Shown piece after piece: positions 37,601 through 42,657 of a stretch of DNA of 42,657 nucleotides. Position 1 is the stretch's first letter. Every line of letters begins with the position of its first letter. This DNA comes from a virus, in IMG/VR virus record IMGVR_UViG_3300023242_000124, positions 1-42,657 of that record, one strand, 5' to 3'. The position numbers were made by a program, and so were the translations under genes. The notes beneath the pieces were generated by a model that saw only the letters and a list, made by a program, of their open reading frames with translations, was not told where the DNA came from and did not search any database.

Positions 37601-40600
37601 AAGCGAGCGTAGGAAGTTGGAGATCGCAGCTTTGATCTTTGCGAACGGGGTGAGTGGGTCGCCCTTAATCTTGAGCCCCGCCAGCATGGACTGGAACTCG
37701 GGGTTTGAAAATGCTTCGGCCACGAACTCTTCGATACTGGTAGAGCCATACGCAGTGGGCATAAACTCTTTGGTTTCTTCGAAGATTTTCTTCAGCTTGC
37801 GGGTCAGCGGGTGGCCCTTGTTTACAAGTGTGAACGCCGTGGCAGCGTGCGTCATCTCGTGCAGGAGCACGTGGGTGTTAAGGCCACCATCGAGCTTCAA
37901 TTTGTTTGTGGGTTCGGCCAACGAGATCGTATTAGTTGCCGCAGTAAACCGCCCAAGTACGCCGGGGGCGATTGACTTAACCACCTCGACTTTGGTATCA
38001 CCAACGACCTTGGCTAGCTTCTCTGCCACGGCAGCGACTTCGGGATCGGCACTGGATGCAGCGACGGAGCGGAGCGCTCCTGCGAGATCGCCCTTACGGA
38101 GTAGCGCTACAGTGACTTGTGACAGCGGGTGGCGCGACGGGGGCACCGCCATGTTAAACATGCCCCCCTTATAGAGCATGCTGCGGACCATCGGGTCGGA
38201 CTCATCGAGTCCCAGCTTCTCCAGCACGTCGGCGAGGCGCTTGTTGTCTGCATCCTTGGTAGGGTCGAACCCACCCTCGAAGGCTTTCTCTAGTTCGCGC
38301 CGCGTAGCGACAAGGTCAGTAGACTCAAACGCCTCTATAGCCTGCATGGCGTTCTTCGACTCGACGATTTTACCAGCGGTCCACCGTTTGGTGGCTTCAG
38401 ACATATTCTTGCTGGCCCAATCAAGCACGTACTGGGCTGCGTTCTTACCCCGTGCGGGGGTCTTACCGTCCTTGGTCGCCCCAAAAAACTCCGACTCTCC
38501 GTCGGTCATGTCTTCTGTACGGCGGAAGTTAGGCGTCTGCGCCACTACGTCGTCGATTGCATCCTGCAGGCCGAGGGCCGGGTCAGGATATGCACCGAGA
38601 TACTTCTTAAGCGCACCGATGGTGGTCTTGTTTTCCTTCGTCGACTTCGTGTTGAGCTGCGCTAAGATAGCGGCCTTGTCGGCGATCGTTAACGGGCTTG
38701 TGATCGACATGCCCAAGTTCTTGCCGAACTGTTTGGCCGGTGCCGAGACGTTAGCCTCGTACCAATCCTTCAGCTGCTTGGTGACTTGGTCACCGCTGAC
38801 CTTGGGTTCAGATTTTGCTGAAATCTTTTCGCGCGGTGCAAGAGCACGAGACGTCGGGCCGACACGCTCTTCGCCGATTGGCTTTAGAGTTTTTGGGTCG
38901 ATTATCGGACGCCGCGGCAGCGTCGGCATAACATTACGACGCGTACCGCCTTCCCCTAGTGTACTACGCTCTGCAGCTTTTGGTGCTGCAGCAGGTACAG
39001 CGCTCGCGATACTTGCTCCCAGTCCTCTGGGCTCAGGTGCTGTAGGTGTTCTGGCACCTCCCCCCGTACCTCCGACCCCTCCGGGTCCTGCCACGCCGCG
39101 TCCACCACCGCGAACGCTTGCTCGATCTCTTTGCTGGTTAGGTGCTGCAGTGCCATCTGTAACCCCTTGTGCGGTCTCTGGGAAAAGTTCAAGTTGTTGC
39201 GGGGCGTTCTGCTGCGCACTAGGTGCTGGCTGAGCTGCGGGGCCTGCAGGTGTTTGTTGCGGAGCTGGCTGCGCAGCTGCGCTACGTCTTCCGCTAGGTG
39301 CGAAGAGGTCGGGTTGCTCTTCGGGAACCCCCTCAAGGCGGCGGCTAATACCCAACTCTGCAGTCTGAGAAGTACGTGGCTGATTCGCAAAAGAAGTAAG
39401 GATTTCGCGCGTTGTAGGGTCATTTAAGTCCTTACCACGTAGGCGCTGCCGAATGGGCGACCGCGGAGCGATACCCATCTGGTCAAGCATCTCGTCGGTT
39501 ACAGTTTCTGGTGCGGCTTGCGCCTCTGGGGCCATGCCCTCACGCGCGGGTGCTTCTTGAATCCGGCGACGGATACCGGGCATACCAAGCTGTTCTGGCT
39601 CGCGCTGCGCTGCGCGCTCAGGGATGCGCGACTCCATCTCCTGCAGCTGCGTAGCTTCAGGCGGCAGCTCAATCGGCTCTGCAACAGGCGACACTGGCTC
39701 AGGGCGCTCGGCCCGCTGTACGTTAACAGCACGCTGAATAGTTTGGATTTCCGCCTCAGTCGGTTTGGCTTTATCGCCCTGATAACCCGCCTTTGTGAGC
39801 GCATCCTCGTACATCCGAGACACGCGGTTGTAGTTGCGGCTCGGGGTCTTCTTAATAACATCTTGTAGGATGCTACGCCGACCTTGCTCGGTGGCTTGCT
39901 GCCGCTGCGTTTCCTGCTGGCCGGTGATGGTCTCAATGTCTGACTCAGCGCGCAGTGCCGCGGCTTGTTGCTGCTGCGCGCCTTCTTCAGCGTCGATAGC
40001 GGCGAGCTGGTCTGCGATGTCGGCATCTTCTGCCGCTGTGCGCTGGCGCTGGTCCGCCATATCCACGAGATCACCCATGGCAGCGGGCTGCTCGGGCGTA
40101 ACTGTCTCCGCCGCTTCCGGCACATCCATGAACTGGTCGGGCCGACGCAGCTCTTCAGGTCCAAGCCGACGGCGCTCTTGTTCTTGCTGCAGTGCAAACA
40201 AGTCAGGCTGCTCAAATGCAGCTTCGTCACCACGTCCAGCGGCGCGAAGTCCTTCACGCTCGCGGGCGGCTGCCTGAGCACGCTGTTCTTCTTCCGGGAT
40301 TGTCGCCGCTTCGAGTTCGCGGATCATATCCCGCTGTTCAGGCTCCGCCTGCTCGGGCCTTTGTAGCCCAGCTATCCCTGCACGAGCTGCATCTCTTTCG
40401 GCTTTGGTACGCTCTAAGAACGGGTCACCTTCCGACTCGAACTCAGATATGGGGCGCTCCATAAGGCGGGCGCGCTCTTCATCCGCGCGGCGCGCGGTGC
40501 GGGCAAACGCTGCCGATTGTTGATCCTGCGCGCTAAACAACTCGCCTTGACGCTCGTCTGGACGCTCGGGTGCCATACCCAAGTCTTCCTCGGGGAACAT

Positions 40601-41608
40601 CTCACGCTGGTCACCCATGACACGGGTGGGCGCTTGGCCAAGATCAGCGCCGGGGAACAACTCACCTTGCGCTGGACCTTCTGGTGGCGGAGTGGCACCG
40701 CGCGCACGGCGGCCAACAAACAAGTCCACGAGTACCTGAATGGTCGCACCGGCACCGCCGCCCAAGGCAGCTGCTTCGCCCGCACCCTCGAGAACGGCTT
40801 GGTGGATGTTGTAGCCACGCTCGATAAGGTTCTGTGCGATGCCCGCTACGGCTTCCTGTGCGGCTTCTTCGCCACCAGTGCGGAACGCGCTGAATACGCG
40901 CTGGCGGAAAGTCCGAACCAATTCTTCGCCGAGGTCGCCGGTTAGCTTGCCCAGAATACGGCGAAGCGGAAGCGCTTCGGAAGCACCGACTGGGATGGCT
41001 TGCATAATTGCGCGGTTGCGTTCTTCTTGGGTGGCTCCGGCGGCGCGAGCACGCTCACTTGCCTCACCAGTAGCTGCACCAACACCAAGGGTACCCGCGC
41101 CGACAAGGCCCGCGATACCTGCACCGGCAACGCCAAGACCGAGAGCGCCCGCACCATACGTAACGGCGGCACCTGCACCGATAAACCCGGCGATCGAGCC
41201 GAAGGTAGAGCCGATTTTGTAGGCGAGGTCTTCCTCGTCGCCCATACTGGGCCGAATGGCGCTGGCCGCGTTCTGGATGCGCTCACGCGCTGCGAGTTCT
41301 TGCTCCTCGTCGAGCAGCGTAGCGGCACCGAGGGCTGCAGTCTCGCCGATATTGACGACGCCCGCGCCGAAACCCCCGACTAAATCCCCGAGGAAGCCAG
41401 TTTCTGGCTCCCGCGGCGGGGGCCGCATTGCGTCCAATTCGGCAAGTTGCGTTTGGCGCTCTGCAGTGCGTGCGTCCCTACGCTCGTTCATCCCGCGGAC
41501 GGACATCTGTTGATTGGCGCGGCGTAGGATTTCCGCTTGGGAAGCGCCTGCTGGTGCCTCTACTTCAAACGCAGAGCCATCCTTAAGCGTGAGATTATAC
41601 CGCGCCAT
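34640..41608 (-). CDS. Giant polyvalent virion protein with HExxH peptidase motif
   Basis: A 2,322-aa protein starting ATG 41608. Residues about 70-300 contain Gly/Ala-rich membrane-active helices (FGSIAGFIGAGAAVTYGAGA). Residues 330-870 are low-complexity Gln/Glu/Arg/Pro-rich. Near 1248 is LLHEMTHAATAF, a zinc-peptidase HExxH, with IEEFVAEAF about 45 residues later as a possible third ligand. The C-terminal 700 residues include FTIGFNASSAGVNLSQLPMF, typical of large polyvalent proteins injected with phage DNA. It probably enters the cell at infection to protect DNA or cut host proteins; this is inference. Confidence 0.8.
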   Translation of the reverse strand: MARYNLTLKDGSAFEVEAPAGASQAEILRRANQQMSVRGMNERRDARTAERQTQLAELDAMRPPPREPETGFLGDLVGGFGAGVVNIGETAALGAATLLDEEQELAARERIQNAASAIRPSMGDEEDLAYKIGSTFGSIAGFIGAGAAVTYGAGALGLGVAGAGIAGLVGAGTLGVGAATGEASERARAAGATQEERNRAIMQAIPVGASEALPLRRILGKLTGDLGEELVRTFRQRVFSAFRTGGEEAAQEAVAGIAQNLIERGYNIHQAVLEGAGEAAALGGGAGATIQVLVDLFVGRRARGATPPPEGPAQGELFPGADLGQAPTRVMGDQREMFPEEDLGMAPERPDERQGELFSAQDQQSAAFARTARRADEERARLMERPISEFESEGDPFLERTKAERDAARAGIAGLQRPEQAEPEQRDMIRELEAATIPEEEQRAQAAAREREGLRAAGRGDEAAFEQPDLFALQQEQERRRLGPEELRRPDQFMDVPEAAETVTPEQPAAMGDLVDMADQRQRTAAEDADIADQLAAIDAEEGAQQQQAAALRAESDIETITGQQETQRQQATEQGRRSILQDVIKKTPSRNYNRVSRMYEDALTKAGYQGDKAKPTEAEIQTIQRAVNVQRAERPEPVSPVAEPIELPPEATQLQEMESRIPERAAQREPEQLGMPGIRRRIQEAPAREGMAPEAQAAPETVTDEMLDQMGIAPRSPIRQRLRGKDLNDPTTREILTSFANQPRTSQTAELGISRRLEGVPEEQPDLFAPSGRRSAAAQPAPQQTPAGPAAQPAPSAQQNAPQQLELFPETAQGVTDGTAAPNQQRDRASVRGGGRGVAGPGGVGGTGGGARTPTAPEPRGLGASIASAVPAAAPKAAERSTLGEGGTRRNVMPTLPRRPIIDPKTLKPIGEERVGPTSRALAPREKISAKSEPKVSGDQVTKQLKDWYEANVSAPAKQFGKNLGMSITSPLTIADKAAILAQLNTKSTKENKTTIGALKKYLGAYPDPALGLQDAIDDVVAQTPNFRRTEDMTDGESEFFGATKDGKTPARGKNAAQYVLDWASKNMSEATKRWTAGKIVESKNAMQAIEAFESTDLVATRRELEKAFEGGFDPTKDADNKRLADVLEKLGLDESDPMVRSMLYKGGMFNMAVPPSRHPLSQVTVALLRKGDLAGALRSVAASSADPEVAAVAEKLAKVVGDTKVEVVKSIAPGVLGRFTAATNTISLAEPTNKLKLDGGLNTHVLLHEMTHAATAFTLVNKGHPLTRKLKKIFEETKEFMPTAYGSTSIEEFVAEAFSNPEFQSMLAGLKIKGDPLTPFAKIKAAISNFLRSLVGKPVKPVQSALEQTTSIIDNILAPAPGNIGTGEFFMLSPVAAGKRIAEMLGDIQKQSKPVTKEFAQKFADNTREFLRGTATDKAKRGMLGFLPSQAVADVAERSGIKGAMDLHKLMEEQRGAINKSDQAVEGVLKSVANWVKSHQNQVDALNRVVYKSTIEQVDPSKPISAYANDPEKAKAWRDMRNDWRALSSTGGDKVYAQMRDTYKKQYEKMRDVIYGKIDETITDEAARKKLKNEVYARLFESGTIEPYFPLTRAGNYWLSYVAEGEFTVEAFETMAERDRAITDLKADTSVKDVEKFVNINNASYAKAPPSSFVGQTLQTLRANRVPDDVQAEIMRLFIETLPETSFAKSLQRRKGTAGYQEDAIFALKTKAFDLGRQVERLRYSAKLRTLQDSINEDNRPNLTEENKYIVDELNLRADFARNPPRDGLAQAANRAAFIFTIGFNASSAGVNLSQLPMFVYPMFAGKYGYGAAGRAIMDASKLVTSSGFNRKSDMVAPYGNEKNIKVRAMPSIDNYFELDANGDYVVRKDLDLEPEVIAKVEELKPLVAMMAARGQLNRSLFADNLGIDSSGRERGIIDMATAASAFMFHNVEVFNRQVTAISAYQLELARLKKAEPTLSTTEMQTKAAEQALEDTQRTNGGSVLETAPRLGQQGIGRVALMYKTYGIQMYYSMFKTVRDGMEAHFAGDKDARNEALRQFAGVTGASFLLAGVVGMPLARELLQLMNLLFFDEEEDTAETQLRKAIGEGFYKGPATALLGVDLSSRIGLSGLILQANRFNHDASLEEDVFHYLGGPAWSTISGFNRGRQDIMNGEIERGVEAMIPAGIRNMYQAAFRFPNDEGILTRRGDPIMDDLSFGQLAAKFVGFAPADYTRTQEMNQQTKNVDRAVNSARTTILRRYYVATRMGDSDERRAMMQRIKDFNRRHPTARIDADSLRRSMRQHMETSATMYNGISISPNMRRALDESRDEWNQGFQLFD

Positions 41609-41611
41609 ATG

Positions 41612-42657
41612 TTACTCTTCTCCGTCAAGCTGCTCGATACGCGCAATATCTTTCATGGATAGCATAGACGCACCGGTGCCCGTAAACGAGAGCAATTCTG
41701 CAGCAAGCAGGTTGCGTGTCTCTACGCCGCGCATAACGTCAAAGATTTGTTCCGCGCGAATAGCTACACGCGCCTCTTCAGCTGCTATTTCTTCCTGTAT
41801 GTTTGCGGCTTCTTCTTCGTCCGTCGCCAGCATAAGCTGATCTTGTAAGATTGGCAGTTGAGAGGCTTCTACCACATACTCGCGAACCGCGGCTTCCTGA
41901 TCCTGAACACGGTCAAGGGCTAGGGACACAGCAGCAAAAGTACGCGTGGCGTTTTCCGCCGCGGTCAGCGCCTGAGTAGCTTCATTACGAGCCTGCTCGA
42001 TTTCAAGCTCACGCTCTTGCAAGCCAAAGCTACGGTTGTCCTTCAGTTTATCATACTCGAGCTTCGCGCGATCGACCTCGGCTCGTAGCTCTGAGGACCG
42101 CAATGACGCAGCGGCGGAAAGCGCAGCGCGCTGGTTGGCCATAACCTCAGAATACATCGACTGCCCAAGACGCAGTCCACCCTCAGCAAGTGCAGTGTCA
42201 AGTGTCATACCACGCTCCGCCATCTCGAAGACGTCTTGCAGGCGCTTGCGACGGTCCGCCTTCTGGCTCCGCCGCATGTTAAGCGACGCCAACGTACCAC
42301 CGGCCATGGTTGAGCCGAAGTTGGTCGTGTTGGCAGTGCCCGCCAAGAACGCTTTGAGCTGATCCCGGCGCTCCTCGCGCGGGTCGTAGAGCTCTGCATC
42401 GAGGGCCCGCATCTCGGATTCCATATCCTCGTAGCGGCCAGCTTTTTCTGCGCGTCCGGTGTATTGGTCAGAAATCTGGAACCCACGCTCCACCGCAGCA
42501 TCTGCACCGCCCCCGCCAAGTCCGGGTAGGCCGCCAAGTCCGGGTAGGCCGCCAAGTCCGGGTAGGCCGCCACCAAGCCCCGCAATACCAGAGCTAGCCG
42601 CATCAGGTGTCCCCGCCGCCGTGTCAGGGCCTAGCGTAGAGATGCCCCCCGTAGTTG
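41612..42657 (-). CDS. Coiled-coil virion protein, 5' end cut by window
   Basis: The frame is open from the right window edge to TAA at 41612-41614; a GTG at 42493 is in frame but lacks support as a start, so the gene likely continues outside. The cut protein begins with a Gly/Pro/Leu region holding three GGLPGL repeats, then a long charged coiled coil (RAEVDRAKLEYDKLKDNRSF, and EIEQARNEATQALTAAENAT). It ends in helices near LLSFTGTGASMLSMKDIARI. Position directly before the polyvalent protein suggests an internal or ejection virion component. No enzyme motif is seen. Confidence 0.75.
   Translation of the reverse strand, partial: TTGGISTLGPDTAAGTPDAASSGIAGLGGGLPGLGGLPGLGGLPGLGGGGADAAVERGFQISDQYTGRAEKAGRYEDMESEMRALDAELYDPREERRDQLKAFLAGTANTTNFGSTMAGGTLASLNMRRSQKADRRKRLQDVFEMAERGMTLDTALAEGGLRLGQSMYSEVMANQRAALSAAASLRSSELRAEVDRAKLEYDKLKDNRSFGLQERELEIEQARNEATQALTAAENATRTFAAVSLALDRVQDQEAAVREYVVEASQLPILQDQLMLATDEEEAANIQEEIAAEEARVAIRAEQIFDVMRGVETRNLLAAELLSFTGTGASMLSMKDIARIEQLDGEE
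42513..42566. repeat. Three tandem 18-bp repeats (GGLPGL)
   Basis: CCGCCAAGTCCGGGTAGG is present three times in tandem without change, encoding three GGLPGL hexapeptides on the minus strand. Such in-frame repeats can change copy number by slippage. Confidence 0.9.

Noticed and set aside
42205-42603. Alternative minus-strand frame of 132 aa with AAYPDL repeats.
   Set aside because: It is the out-of-frame reading of the GGLPGL repeats; the coiled-coil frame is open through the same region and better supported.

Overview
The window is part of a tailed double-stranded DNA bacteriophage genome. It carries terminase subunits, portal, scaffold, major capsid protein and adaptor-like proteins, plus a phage replication set (family A DNA polymerase, SNF2-type helicase, primase-helicase, ssDNA-binding protein and several nucleases). 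No ribosomal, tRNA or host metabolic genes were found. The small structural proteins, a phage GroES and a giant polyvalent protein resemble genes from marine phages of cyanobacteria, SAR11 and alphaproteobacteria. A marine host is therefore likely, but its identity is an inference. No integrase or RNA polymerase gene was seen, so transcription probably uses the host enzyme.

Layout. From 1 to 12,711 all genes are on the minus strand. Read leftward they are small terminase, large terminase, portal, a 65-aa protein, GroES, scaffold, a 149-aa protein, a decoration-like protein, major capsid protein, terminator, then many small virion or adaptor proteins. The leftmost gene runs off the window. A consensus sigma70-type promoter (12,743-12,771) drives this operon. 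Between 12,712 and 13,178 lies a divergent control region with a G-quadruplex motif and several palindromes.

From 13,179 to 34,549 genes are on the plus strand. First come one unknown gene and a terminator, then an 800-base gene-free stretch with two tandem hairpin units and an iteron-like array (candidate origin). Next are two strong promoters leading into small unknown genes and a DUF3150-like / MoxR-type AAA+ / HTH / VWA-metallopeptidase cluster, then small unknown genes, then the replication and nuclease block. A terminator at 34,611-34,641 closes this arm. From 42,657 down to 34,640 the minus strand encodes a coiled-coil protein, cut by the window end, and a 2,322-aa polyvalent protein with a HExxH peptidase motif.

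The most striking signal is a family of 16 short inverted repeats, GTTAGTG-N(3-4)-CACTAAC (13 perfect, 3 degenerate). They occur only between 13.0 and 28.3 kb. Seven sit 12-20 bases before a start codon, just ahead of the ribosome binding site. Three supply the TAG stop of the upstream gene. Seven lie inside genes, all in the one reading phase that is open whatever the spacer length. Two lie exactly 73 bases downstream of the first base of a TTGACA -35 box. They look like a phage-wide regulatory element at the DNA or RNA level. Other notable points are an HNH gene flanked by a duplication of the polymerase gene start, and a Leu at the polymerase position equivalent to E. coli residue 762.
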